Shown: piece by piece, positions 8,010 through 15,598 of the stretch
Numbering within the stretch: the stretch's first letter is position 1
How the letters are laid out: each line of letters opens with the position of its first letter
NCBI RefSeq assembly: GCF_009664975.1
Contig: NZ_WJXB01000005.1
Coordinates: forward strand, 62,001-126,000
DNA length: 64,000 nucleotides
Source of the DNA: Paenibacillus monticola
GTDB lineage: Bacteria; Bacillota; Bacilli; Paenibacillales; Paenibacillaceae
Reading direction: 5' to 3'
Made by a program: the position numbers and the translations under genes
Notes under the pieces: model-generated
What the model was told of the DNA's origin: nothing
Databases searched by the model: none
The model's input: only the letters and a program-made list of their open reading frames with translations

Positions 8010-8761
8010 TTTGCTTCCACCACTTTAGTTGCGGCATCAATATCTGCAGAAATAGCCTCAATATTAAACGGCTCTTCTGACACAACTCCATTAATAAAGA
8101 GGGTCGGTGTATTTGTGACGGAAGAGTCACTTGCCACCTTAATATCTCTGGTCAATTCATCCGCATACGTACGATCTTCAATGTCCTTACGCAGCAGATC
8201 ATAATCAATCGCCAGTTTTTCCTTCTCCGCCAAGCTTACAAGGAAGTCTGCGGTCGCCCACTCTATATCCTCCTTGCCTTGGTTCGCATAAATAGCGTCA
8301 TAGTACTTCCAGAATTCATCATTACTTTGATGATATACAGATAATGCAGCTAACGACGCTGTCTCCGAATCCGGCCCGATAAAGGCCATATTCACGAAGT
8401 ATAAGGCTGCTTTACCTGTTTCCACATATTCCTGAACGATCTGTGGTTTAATAACACCGGAGAATTGTGCACATGCTGGACATTTAAAATCTCCAAATTC
8501 CACAATCTTCACCGGAGCATCTTCTTCACCGAGTCTGGGCAGATCACTGTAATTAAAGTTGACTGGTTCAGCAGTTGTCGCTTTTGAAGAGGTATCGTTA
8601 GAAGCAATCATAAATAATACTACAAAAATAATGACTACTAAAGCTACTGCACTAACAATAAGAATCCTTGTTTTTTGCTGCTGTTGTTCCTGTTCTTTCC
8701 GGTTCTTCTCCTGTTTACTTAATTGAGAAATCGGGGGGCTGTGTTTTTTGGGTTTGCTCAA
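8006..8761 (-). CDS. bdbD: Membrane-anchored thiol-disulfide oxidoreductase BdbD (DsbA-like)
   Basis: 251 aa. A Lys/Gln-rich cytoplasmic tail, one membrane anchor (about residues 32-52), then an extracellular thioredoxin-fold domain with a helical insertion. Active site CPAC at residues 94-97 inside EFGDFKCPAC, and the cis-Pro loop as TNTPTLF near residue 215. It oxidises exported proteins and is recharged by BdbC, encoded next. The start is TTG at 8761 after AAAGGAATTTTCC. In Bacillus the pair serves competence proteins and other secreted disulfide proteins; the target here is unknown. Confidence 0.92.
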   Translation of the reverse strand: MSKPKKHSPPISQLSKQEKNRKEQEQQQQKTRILIVSAVALVVIIFVVLFMIASNDTSSKATTAEPVNFNYSDLPRLGEEDAPVKIVEFGDFKCPACAQFSGVIKPQIVQEYVETGKAALYFVNMAFIGPDSETASLAALSVYHQSNDEFWKYYDAIYANQGKEDIEWATADFLVSLAEKEKLAIDYDLLRKDIEDRTYADELTRDIKVASDSSVTNTPTLFINGVVSEEPFNIEAISADIDAATKVVEAK

Positions 8762-8810
8762 GGAAAATTCCTTTCTGTCCTATGCAGGACGGGCGTAGTT
8801 TTAATTTGAA

Positions 8811-10760
8811 TTATATAGTTAAAGGACTCTTCTTGGCAAACCTCACAACTTCAGAGTTCAACTGCTCTCCCGACTGTTCAGTCTCCTTGCGCAACATTGG
8901 GCCCATATAGTCATCTATAGGTTGAAGCATAATTCTAAATGTAAACTCGGTGCCCCCTCCTGCTGCGGGTTCCACCCAAATCTCCCCATCCATCAGGTCA
9001 ACCAGCTTTTTACATATGGCCAAGCCCAACCCGGTTCCTGAATATTTGCGATTATGCGAAGCATCCAGTTGGGAGAACGGCTTAAACAGTAGATGTAGCT
9101 TATCTGGATCAATTCCAATACCTGTATCACTGACTCGAAATTGCAGGCATCTAGACTTACTGTCAGTACCATAGGGCTTCACAGTAATTGTTACAGCTCC
9201 GGAAGGGGTAAACTTAACAGCATTCCCGATTAAATGAACCAGGATCTGACGAATGCGTGCACAATCACCAACCAGCAGATCAGGAATAACAGGATCGACA
9301 AATAGCAGCAGACTCAAATCTTTATTTCGTGCAAACCCTTGGAACATCTCGGTACTTTGCTGCATCAGCTGAGATAATTGAAAAGGCTCTCTGTACAGCC
9401 GCAATGAATCTGCTTCCAATCCGGACAAGTCCAAAATATCATTGATCACATTAAGTAAGACTCCACTGCTTTCAGCCTGTACTTTTAGCATTTCCAGATG
9501 CTCAGGGGTTGTTAAATCATCTGCAAGCAGCTGATTGATCCCAAGAATCCCATTTAGGGGGGTGCGAATTTCGTGACTCATCGTAGCCAGAAACTCACTT
9601 TTCATCCGGACTGCGCTTTCTGCTGCATCCTTGGCAATAACCAGCTCCTGCTGGAACTGCATGAGTTCAGTCACGTCTTTTGAGACTATATATACAAGGT
9701 GTTGTTTGTCCGTAACTAGCGGAAACACGGTTGAACTACAATACATTCTTCTGCCCGCTTTCGTTCTGATCGAATGGTCCAATTTACTGGAATGCCCTTG
9801 AAAAGCCTGCTCTATTGCAGCATTAATAGCCAGCATATCTTGTTGTCTGTCTATGATATTCTTGGATCCCAGCAAATCCTCTCTACTATAACCCGTTGTC
9901 TCATGTACGGTTGGATTTGCACTCACTATATTTCGGTGAACTGGATCAATACAAATCACCATATCCGGACTGAATTCGAAAAGCGCCATATAACGTTGTT
10001 CATTAAATCTGGCCGAGGTCAGCACCTGTTGACGTTCTCTGTAAAGGAGACCCAACACAATTACTACTATGATCAAGAAGGCACCACCCACCAGTAAGCC
10101 CAATAAGGAATCATTCAATAGCGGGGCTCTTCCGTTGTAATTCACACTATCTGTCACCACAAAGGAAGCCCCTGTCATGGCGGTATAATGCATTGCAGTA
10201 AGTGAACCCGTCAGCAACAGAGCTAACGGAATATTTTGGAAGGAAAACATATTATAGGAATTCTTCAGCCATTTTTGTTGAAAGAACACCATACCTAGGG
10301 GCACCACAAGCGCGAAAAGTGTTGAAAGGAGCGCATAGGAAATATTTTGCTCGTTACGTGCAGATATTTTCATAGCGAATATTCCACTATAATGCATAAA
10401 TAGAATGCCTGAAGTAAACAACAGACCTCCAATAAATAGATGAGGCTTGCTTCGAGTACGAGGATTATTTATTAAAGTGAGGAGTGCGTAGGACACAGCA
10501 ATAGGAATCAAGAGGGTGAAGATCAAAAGTGGAAGGTGATAATAGACCATCATATTCATTTCCATCGCTAGCATACCCATAAAATGCATACTCCACAGAC
10601 CAATTCCGAGAATGCTGGACGTTAGTAAAATATAGGGATGCCCTCTTCTCCCTCTGACAAGGCGTTCCGCCAAATCGAAAGCCGTGAAACAGGATAATAA
10701 CGCTATAATAATAGAAAGGAAAACAAGCAGGTCATTATAATGACCTTGATACGGTTGCAT
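8811..10760 (-). CDS. MHYT-PAS sensor histidine kinase
   Basis: 649 aa. Residues 8-235 form a seven-helix MHYT sensor: MHF-M at 58-61, MHYS at 122-125 and MHYT at 190-193 give the three His-containing repeats thought to bind copper and sense O2, CO or NO. A PAS domain covers about 250-370. HisKA follows with phospho-acceptor His396 in MSHEIRTPLN, then the HATPase with Asn513, DTGIGI at 545-550 and GTGLGL at 575-580. There is no receiver domain and no response regulator gene nearby, so its partner is encoded elsewhere. It may feed a phosphorelay such as sporulation, but nothing here shows that. Confidence 0.9.
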   Translation of the reverse strand: MQPYQGHYNDLLVFLSIIIALLSCFTAFDLAERLVRGRRGHPYILLTSSILGIGLWSMHFMGMLAMEMNMMVYYHLPLLIFTLLIPIAVSYALLTLINNPRTRSKPHLFIGGLLFTSGILFMHYSGIFAMKISARNEQNISYALLSTLFALVVPLGMVFFQQKWLKNSYNMFSFQNIPLALLLTGSLTAMHYTAMTGASFVVTDSVNYNGRAPLLNDSLLGLLVGGAFLIIVVIVLGLLYRERQQVLTSARFNEQRYMALFEFSPDMVICIDPVHRNIVSANPTVHETTGYSREDLLGSKNIIDRQQDMLAINAAIEQAFQGHSSKLDHSIRTKAGRRMYCSSTVFPLVTDKQHLVYIVSKDVTELMQFQQELVIAKDAAESAVRMKSEFLATMSHEIRTPLNGILGINQLLADDLTTPEHLEMLKVQAESSGVLLNVINDILDLSGLEADSLRLYREPFQLSQLMQQSTEMFQGFARNKDLSLLLFVDPVIPDLLVGDCARIRQILVHLIGNAVKFTPSGAVTITVKPYGTDSKSRCLQFRVSDTGIGIDPDKLHLLFKPFSQLDASHNRKYSGTGLGLAICKKLVDLMDGEIWVEPAAGGGTEFTFRIMLQPIDDYMGPMLRKETEQSGEQLNSEVVRFAKKSPLTI

Positions 10761-10898
10761 GTGTTCCTCTCCCTTCTCAATATAGATATATTTGCAGACA
10801 AATATCTTTATCTACCCATTACCCTAGGTGAATCGACACGAATCGGAGATATGGCTCAAATCAGATGAATATAACCTGGGACCTTTTTCCAATCTGCG

Positions 10899-10937
10899 CA
10901 AAAAAAAGCATAGCGCCCATTCGAGGCACCATACCTT
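10899..10937 (-). terminator. Terminator after the CNNM/HlyC family gene
   Basis: Imperfect stem AAGGTATGGTGCC / GGCGCTATGCTT (with G-U pairs) followed on the minus strand by an 8-base T run; it lies just past the stop at 10944. Confidence 0.7.
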
Positions 10938-10943
10938 ATTGTC

Positions 10944-12260
10944 TTATGCACCAGCTTCTTCAGTTAACATCTGAATCTTCAGCAGTTTAATCCGTGAAAT
11001 CCGTTTACTGTCCATTTCATCTACGATGAACAGATGACTGTCAAATTCTACCGATTGGCCTTTTTGTGGAGGATTGACCTCCAGTTTGGAATACAGCCAG
11101 CCGCCTAAAGTATCATAATCATCGGTCTCCATATTTAAACCCAGCAGATCATTAATTTCCTCAATCAGCATCAAACCGTCGATCGAGAATTCATCCTCTG
11201 CCAACTTCTCCACACCCGCACGTTCCTCGTCGAATTCGTCTTGAATTTCGCCGACAATTTCCTCCATAATATCTTCCAATGTCACCATGCCGGAGGTTCC
11301 GCCATATTCGTCAATCAGAATAGCAATCTGCGTCTTAGCCCGCTGCATTACTTTTAGCAGAGCACTGATCTGAATCGATTCTGGAACTGTAAGAATAGGA
11401 CGCAGTAATTCAATATACAACGGTGCATTATCCCTAATTAAATCCTTGATATGAATAAAGCCCAAAATATGGTCCTTATCGCCATCGCAGACAGGGTAAC
11501 GCGTCCGCATTCCTTCATACGCAATTTCCAGGTTCTCCTCCGCAGAAAGATGATTATTGAGACAAATCATTTCAGTACGCGGAATCATAATCTCTCTGGC
11601 CATTGTATCTACAAATTCAAAAATGTTATCAACCAAAGCCATTTCGGTATTATCAATCAGTCCGCTCTTGTTGCTTTCCTGCATTAGAATACGAATTTCT
11701 TCCTCCGTGTGTGCGATTCCCAGCTCAGAAGCTGGCGCAAGATGGAAGATCCGAAGCAACCCGCGTGCCATACTATTGACGATCCAAATAAAAGGATACA
11801 TCAGCTTGTAAAACACATTCATTGGACCCGCTGTTAGAAGAAGGACCGCTTCAGCTTTGTTCACTGCAATAGTCTTAGGTGCAAGTTCACCGAGCACAAT
11901 ATGCAGAACTGTAATAAACATAAAAGCAATAATTAGGGAAATAACATAAACAGAGCTCTCGCCAAACCCTATGCCTTCCATAATGGGTCCTACAATCGAT
12001 GCAATGGCTGGCTCACCCAGCCAACCCAGTGCAAGCGAAGCTAGTGTAATCCCAAGCTGGCAGGCGGACAGATAGGCATCCAGATGATGTACGATATTTC
12101 TTGCCGCTAATGCTCTTTTACTTCCTTCCTCAATCAGGGAATCAATACGACCGCTGCGTACCTTCACCATCGCATACTCGACCGAAACAAAAAATCCATT
12201 CAAAAGCACCAATAAAATAATCAGACTTACGTTTAATATACCGGGTAAAGGGTCGCTCAA
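10944..12260 (-). CDS. CNNM/CorC (hemolysin-C family) membrane protein, probable Mg2+ exporter
   Basis: 438 aa. DUF21 membrane domain (residues 1-200, including a GxLxPKTIAVNKAE-type motif), a CBS pair (about 210-330, with the typical IPRTEM and DEYGGTSGMVTLEDIMEEIVGE stretches), and a C-terminal CorC_HlyC domain (about 345-430, with DYDTLGGWLYSKL). The family includes B. subtilis MpfA, shown to export Mg2+; haemolytic activity is a historic name only. The start is TTG at 12260; an in-frame TAG lies nine codons further up, so no earlier start is possible. A ten-codon leader frame ends on the start codon and a short hairpin covers the ribosome binding site. Confidence 0.88.
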   Translation of the reverse strand: MSDPLPGILNVSLIILLVLLNGFFVSVEYAMVKVRSGRIDSLIEEGSKRALAARNIVHHLDAYLSACQLGITLASLALGWLGEPAIASIVGPIMEGIGFGESSVYVISLIIAFMFITVLHIVLGELAPKTIAVNKAEAVLLLTAGPMNVFYKLMYPFIWIVNSMARGLLRIFHLAPASELGIAHTEEEIRILMQESNKSGLIDNTEMALVDNIFEFVDTMAREIMIPRTEMICLNNHLSAEENLEIAYEGMRTRYPVCDGDKDHILGFIHIKDLIRDNAPLYIELLRPILTVPESIQISALLKVMQRAKTQIAILIDEYGGTSGMVTLEDIMEEIVGEIQDEFDEERAGVEKLAEDEFSIDGLMLIEEINDLLGLNMETDDYDTLGGWLYSKLEVNPPQKGQSVEFDSHLFIVDEMDSKRISRIKLLKIQMLTEEAGA

Positions 12261-12289
12261 TGTATACTCCTATCCACCGTTTTCCACAT
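12257..12289 (-). CDS. Possible 10-aa leader peptide coupled to the CNNM gene
   Basis: ATG at 12289 reads MWKTVDRSIH and then TGA, which overlaps the TTG start of the downstream gene as TTGA. It has its own AAGGAGGTGGG about 12 bases upstream. The overlap would couple translation of the two. No family is known for such a short frame; this is inference from layout only. Confidence 0.35.
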   Translation of the reverse strand: MWKTVDRSIH

Positions 12290-12301
12290 CGGGCGGATAG
12301 G
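12269..12301 (-). promoter_or_regulatory. Hairpin masking the ribosome binding site of the CNNM gene
   Basis: CCTATCC and GGATAGG form a perfect 7-bp stem with a 19-nt loop on the minus-strand RNA. The right arm is part of the Shine-Dalgarno GGATAGGAG used by the TTG start at 12260. Confidence 0.4.
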
Positions 12302-12786
12302 CCCACCTCCTTCGTTTACTTAGAATGACAGCTTGTAACTCATCAGCTATTCCTTTCAGTATCAATTTCCCAATGCCTTCAGCTCCTGACTAGAATCACG
12401 GATACAAATATATACTTTATTATATTATTACAGAGACCACAAAAACAGGTCTAAAACAGTATTGAAAATATGATCTATTTTTGCGGCTCATGGACATATA
12501 TCTCTCAATAGTAGAAACAGCAACAAACTAATGAAAAGAGATTATGTGATTTTCACGTGATTATATTGGGTGATTTTCTTTTTGTATTAGTTTGTATTTA
12601 CGTGTTCCTTCTATTATATATGTTTATGTTAAATCTTTGGCGCCACCCCGTCAACCTCAGTACCTCCTGTTTACGCTACATATCAAGCTGCCATTCATGA
12701 TCTTGCGCCTGCCTTACAAACTAGGATTGATTCTCCATCATGGAAAAACCTCAACAGTACCGAGTGTTCTCCCAAAGACAAAACAA

Positions 12787-12812
12787 CCCCGCCAGTATAA
12801 TCACTGACGGGG
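12787..12812 (-). terminator. Terminator-like hairpin in gene-poor region
   Basis: CCCCGTCAGT / ACTGGCGGGG stem with a short loop, followed on the minus strand by TTGTTTTG. It sits directly after the open fragment at 12826-12879 and may be the retained end of a lost gene. Confidence 0.5.
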
Positions 12813-12825
12813 AATTTCTTATATG

Positions 12826-12879
12826 TTATTCCTTTTTTAAGTTGTTTTTCAGCAACTCACCTACCTCAAATGTATATAA
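12826..12879 (-). pseudogene. Possible 3' remnant of a lost gene
   Basis: A 17-codon open stretch on the minus strand (containing FEVGELL and KNNLKKE) ends with TAA a few bases before the hairpin at 12787-12812. There is no usable start and upstream frames are closed. The combination of protein-like tail and terminator suggests the last piece of a deleted gene, but a chance frame is possible. Confidence 0.2.
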
Positions 12880-12956
12880 TCATCAGGAATTAAGTCCAAT
12901 CTATTATTGCGAATTCACAATATTATAATGTATACCTTGAAATGGAGTGATGATAA

Positions 12957-13382
12957 ATGGCAACAGTTATAAGTTATGGTTCACAGGCAAAAATCCCGTT
13001 AGACCCGTTTAGTAGTGTTATAACGGTTGCGGGGATTAATGGAGCTGGAGCGGGTCTAGCCACAGCTCAAGTAAATATTAGTCCGGCTAATCCTTCCTCT
13101 TTCTCCAGTAGAGTCGAGTTAAATGGTAGTTTTAGTGTTACTGCACTTGCTAATAGTCAATTTCTTGTTATAATCCGACGTGCTGGAGTCGATATTTATC
13201 AATCCTTCTATCGTTTTACTACAACTACCGATATTCAATTAAATGTTCAATGGGTTGATGGTCCTTATCTGGGAATCCACAACTATGAATTGGTAATTCA
13301 AAATGATAGCAACTTGCCTATAAATCTATTTGGCCCAATATCATTCACAGCAACTGCTATTGGAGGAGAGGGCGTAATTTAA
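12957..13382 (+). CDS. Uncharacterised 141-aa protein, probably beta-rich
   Basis: Starts MATVISYGSQ at ATG 12957 behind GGAGTGATGATAA. No signal peptide and no membrane segment. Rich in Val, Ile, Ser, Asn, with alternating polar and hydrophobic residues, suggesting a small beta-sandwich; there is one Trp and no Cys. Not recognised as a named family. It is flanked by hairpins and remnants and lies near the spore coat genes gerQ/cwlJ; a spore-surface role would fit the neighbourhood but nothing in the protein proves it. The 500 bases before it hold no recognisable gene on either strand. Confidence 0.65.
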   Translation: MATVISYGSQAKIPLDPFSSVITVAGINGAGAGLATAQVNISPANPSSFSSRVELNGSFSVTALANSQFLVIIRRAGVDIYQSFYRFTTTTDIQLNVQWVDGPYLGIHNYELVIQNDSNLPINLFGPISFTATAIGGEGVI

Positions 13383-13471
13383 GTTATAGAGCTAGATTTG
13401 GGTATAATCAGATAACAAACGCGAAATCTTTTTATGCTCAAAATTAGCGGGTCTAAAAAAATATACGAAAA

Positions 13472-13509
13472 ATTGAAAAATCCCCACCGACCAATTAAGG
13501 TTGATGGGG
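13472..13509 (-). terminator. Terminator after the 35-aa protein gene
   Basis: CCCCATCAACC / GGTCGGTGGGG stem (two G-U pairs, 6-nt loop) followed by ATTTTTC on the minus strand, eight bases after the stop of the small gene at 13517-13624. Confidence 0.75.
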
Positions 13510-13516
13510 TAATACT

Positions 13517-13624
13517 TCATAGGTTATTAAAATTCATTCCAATCAAACCCGCAATAACACTAACCAATACATATAGAATGATCATGGTTAGCGCTATGTT
13601 AAAAAGGTTAATTGAACGCTTCAT
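13517..13624 (-). CDS. 35-aa putative single-span membrane peptide
   Basis: ATG at 13624 preceded by AGGAGGTGGGTGG, an excellent ribosome binding site. The peptide begins MKRSINLFNI, has one long hydrophobic segment (about residues 8-30, with two Gly and several Val/Ile) and ends NFNNL. A clear terminator follows the stop. RBS, basic N-terminus, membrane span and terminator together make a real gene likely. It resembles no named family that I can identify; small toxins and membrane-associated regulators share this form. No antisense antitoxin RNA was evident. Confidence 0.6.
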   Translation of the reverse strand: MKRSINLFNIALTMIILYVLVSVIAGLIGMNFNNL

Positions 13625-13742
13625 CCACCCACCTCCTGATTGGCATAATACTTATCTCAGTGCTTCTTAGGTAGGTCACTCTAAATTCATATCCATTACG
13701 AATATAGTATGTATCAGCGATCTTCACCGTTTCTGACGTGTA
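13608..13742 (-). pseudogene. Remnant of an unidentified protein, start lost by frameshift
   Basis: A 44-codon open stretch ending AFN-stop reads protein-like (ETVKIADTYYIRNGYEF region). Immediately upstream another frame reads TEYGLDSIIDSVDRSSS, and joining the two at about 13742 by a single-base shift would give one continuous chain. No start codon with a ribosome binding site exists. Its end overlaps the first codons of the 35-aa gene. Probably a decayed gene; the family is not recognised. Confidence 0.25.
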
Positions 13743-13829
13743 CTACTGGATCGGTCCACCGAATCTATAATGCTATCCAGGCCATACTCTGTAATTTGAA
13801 CGACAGTTTATCTTGAATATATTCTGATT

Positions 13830-13994
13830 CTAATCTAATCGGGCCTTATCCGAAATCACAAGAAAAAATGTAGCCAGTGGACCACAAAGCAAAGAAAGTA
13901 AAAACCAATTTAGTCCACTTCTATTTTTTCCTTGCGCCAGCCCCGCATTAATTAGAGCCAGCGTCCCCCAACCCACAAAATATCCGTTATCCAT
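13830..13994 (-). CDS. 54-aa small membrane protein
   Basis: ATG at 13994 reads MDNGYFVGWG and has two hydrophobic segments (about 5-19 and 30-47) joined by QGKNRSGLNW; the second contains LLCGPLATFFLV. The K/R-N/G-R-S-G-x-x-WF-x-L-S-L-L-x-GP pattern is common in short uncharacterised bacterial membrane proteins. The Shine-Dalgarno is weak (AAAGGTTGTG), and a short spacer separates it from the start. Composition strongly suggests coding. Function unknown. Confidence 0.55.
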   Translation of the reverse strand: MDNGYFVGWGTLALINAGLAQGKNRSGLNWFLLSLLCGPLATFFLVISDKARLD

Positions 13995-13999
13995 CACTC

Positions 14000-14217
14000 A
14001 CACAACCTTTCGTCGTAATTTAAAGGAATACGAATGTTGAATATATCGGTTCCATTCACGGAGGCTTACACCGCAGATTTTGAATTCAAATAACTAATTT
14101 CAATATATCCCATTTGGAATATTATGTATATTAACTCTGTATCACTGGTAAGGAAAAGTTCCCTGAACACAAAAACCCCAGCAACCTTTAAGGTCAAATA
14201 GATTCTGGCTTATTTAA
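14000..14217. other. Intergenic stretch without recognisable features
   Basis: Between the 54-aa gene and the remnant at 14218 I see no ribosome binding site with an open frame, no strong hairpin and no repeat. Confidence 0.5.
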
Positions 14218-14340
14218 AAATCAGAACGGCATAACGTTTACGTCTATTGGAATTATACCCCAGTAGCTAAAAGATACCCGTTGTTAACTTCACTTAAAGA
14301 TGAAGTGTTTGAAATAGTAAACATTATTAAAGAAGCATAA
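14218..14340 (+). pseudogene. Possible 3' remnant of an unidentified gene
   Basis: Forty codons open on the plus strand ending GAAGCATAA, reading protein-like (NVYVYWNY, SLKDEVFEIV). An in-frame TAA lies directly upstream and no start codon precedes it, so it can only be the tail of a lost gene or a chance frame. Confidence 0.22.
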
Positions 14341-14357
14341 CCTTTTAGGGCGGGAAA

Positions 14358-14398
14358 TAAAAAAGAAGTCCCCCGTACCTCAAAGGTTCAGGAGACTT
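14358..14398 (-). terminator. Terminator after gerQ
   Basis: AAGTCTCC / GGGGGACTT outer stem with an inner ACCTTTGAGGT hairpin, followed by CTTTTTT on the minus strand, seven bases after the gerQ stop. Confidence 0.8.
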
Positions 14399-14404
14399 AA
14401 GAAA

Positions 14405-14929
14405 TTAGCGAAAATTCCGGGTTGGAGGATTGCCGATTGTACCTGGGTACTGATAAGTAAGGGGTTCGTCAAAGGTAGCATAATCGAAATAAATCATAAG
14501 TAAGACAGTGCGCTGTCCAGTTGCCGGATCACTGATGATAATATGGTCACGACCCGCAGCCTCTAGCTTCCCTTTATAGATTTTGGCATTCCAATCCTTA
14601 TTATTCTCATACGTAAAATAGAAGGTGCCTACCTTGCCAAGATTCAGGCGAAAAATATTCTCAATGTAAGATTGCTCAAAAACGGGAGCTGTTGTTGGAA
14701 CCACCGTTCCGGTTGGGGTCATCGGAGCTCCACTACTCACTTGAGGGGGTACACTACCCATCCCTGGCATCCCAGACATTCCGGGCATTCCACTCATCCC
14801 GGGCATGCCGCTCATTCCACCCATTCCACCCATTCCCGACATTCCACCCATGCCGCTCGTTCCAGGCATATTATTTGAAGACATTGTACCAATTGTGTAA
14901 GTAACGGGGCGATAAGGTTGAGCTATCAT
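14405..14929 (-). CDS. gerQ: Spore coat protein GerQ (YwdL)
   Basis: 174 aa. The C-terminal domain from about residue 83 (FEQSYIENIFRLNLGKVGTF, then AAGRDHIIISDPATGQR) is the GerQ family signature. GerQ is an inner-coat protein cross-linked by transglutaminase and needed to hold the germination hydrolase CwlJ in the spore. The N-terminal part carries a low-complexity tract of Met-Gly-Gly/Ser/Pro repeats (about residues 22-57) much richer in Met than the usual GerQ tail. The start ATG at 14929 follows AGGAGG. cwlJ lies upstream on the same strand, matching the linked cwlJ-gerQ order of Bacillus, with a short hairpin-bearing gap. Confidence 0.92.
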   Translation of the reverse strand: MIAQPYRPVTYTIGTMSSNNMPGTSGMGGMSGMGGMGGMSGMPGMSGMPGMSGMPGMGSVPPQVSSGAPMTPTGTVVPTTAPVFEQSYIENIFRLNLGKVGTFYFTYENNKDWNAKIYKGKLEAAGRDHIIISDPATGQRTVLLMIYFDYATFDEPLTYQYPGTIGNPPTRNFR

Positions 14930-15060
14930 TTACTAAAACCTCCTAAAAGTATTGTGAAGCAGTTGCTCCTAAAGCCTTTACTGTACAAACATTACTTTTA
15001 TGACAGACACTCTTTTTAGAAAGAAGTGTCTGTCTCTGCATAACTGAATAGCTACATTGC

Positions 15061-15483
15061 CTAATATACCGCCGGGCAATCTGTAACTGTCGGAGTAAAG
15101 AAGCAATGGGCTTTGAAGCGTCCGGTATTCTGCTGGTCATACCATGTAGCTGGGCAGTCTCCAACGGGTCGGAAGAACCAAAGCGCATTGGATGCAGGCC
15201 AGGTTCTCTCACCCGCAATCGCCCGCTTAGCCAGACGAATATCAGCCTCCCTAGCCCGTTGATAGAAATATCCCTTCTGCGGTGCTTCGAAGCCTCCTGG
15301 ACTTTGAAATACCATATCGTTCATATTGCGGATGTTATTAAAATCCAGGCAATTGCCAAGAATACGGTTGACGCCGACATTGCCGACCATCAGCATGCCA
15401 GATTGTCCATCCTCTTCGGCTTCTGCCCTCATCAGCCGCGCAAGCACCTTCACTTCTTCCGAGTTCGCTTTGATGACGGCCAC
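15061..15483 (-). CDS. cwlJ: Spore cortex-lytic hydrolase CwlJ
   Basis: 140 aa Hydrolase_2 (SleB/CwlJ) domain without signal peptide, as in CwlJ and unlike SleB. Catalytic Glu21 in RLMRAEAEEDG, then the GNVGVNR motif, SPGGFEAPQKGYF, and ALWFFRP. CwlJ degrades the cortex during germination and is triggered by Ca-DPA. It starts at GTG 15483 with AGGAGGAGACA upstream. gerQ follows 131 bases downstream, after a GACAGACAC / GTGTCTGTC hairpin (about 15001-15033) that lacks a clear T run. Confidence 0.93.
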   Translation of the reverse strand: MAVIKANSEEVKVLARLMRAEAEEDGQSGMLMVGNVGVNRILGNCLDFNNIRNMNDMVFQSPGGFEAPQKGYFYQRAREADIRLAKRAIAGERTWPASNALWFFRPVGDCPATWYDQQNTGRFKAHCFFTPTVTDCPAVY

Positions 15484-15598
15484 ACTGTCTCCTCCTTGTA
15501 ATTGTTCCTTGACAAGTAAGTCTGCTCTTTACTGCACGCTGTATTGTATGTGCATTCGCCTAAGTGGTGACAGTCCTCACTTAAATTTCATTCGTACT

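Noticed and set aside
12592-12928. Two plus-strand frames of 60-70 codons before the 141-aa gene
   Set aside because: No ribosome binding sites, composition not protein-like, and they run through a terminator-like hairpin.
14672-14904. Plus-strand frames rich in His/Ser and Pro/Phe opposite gerQ
   Set aside because: They are the antisense image of the Met-Gly repeat tract of gerQ; no ribosome site.
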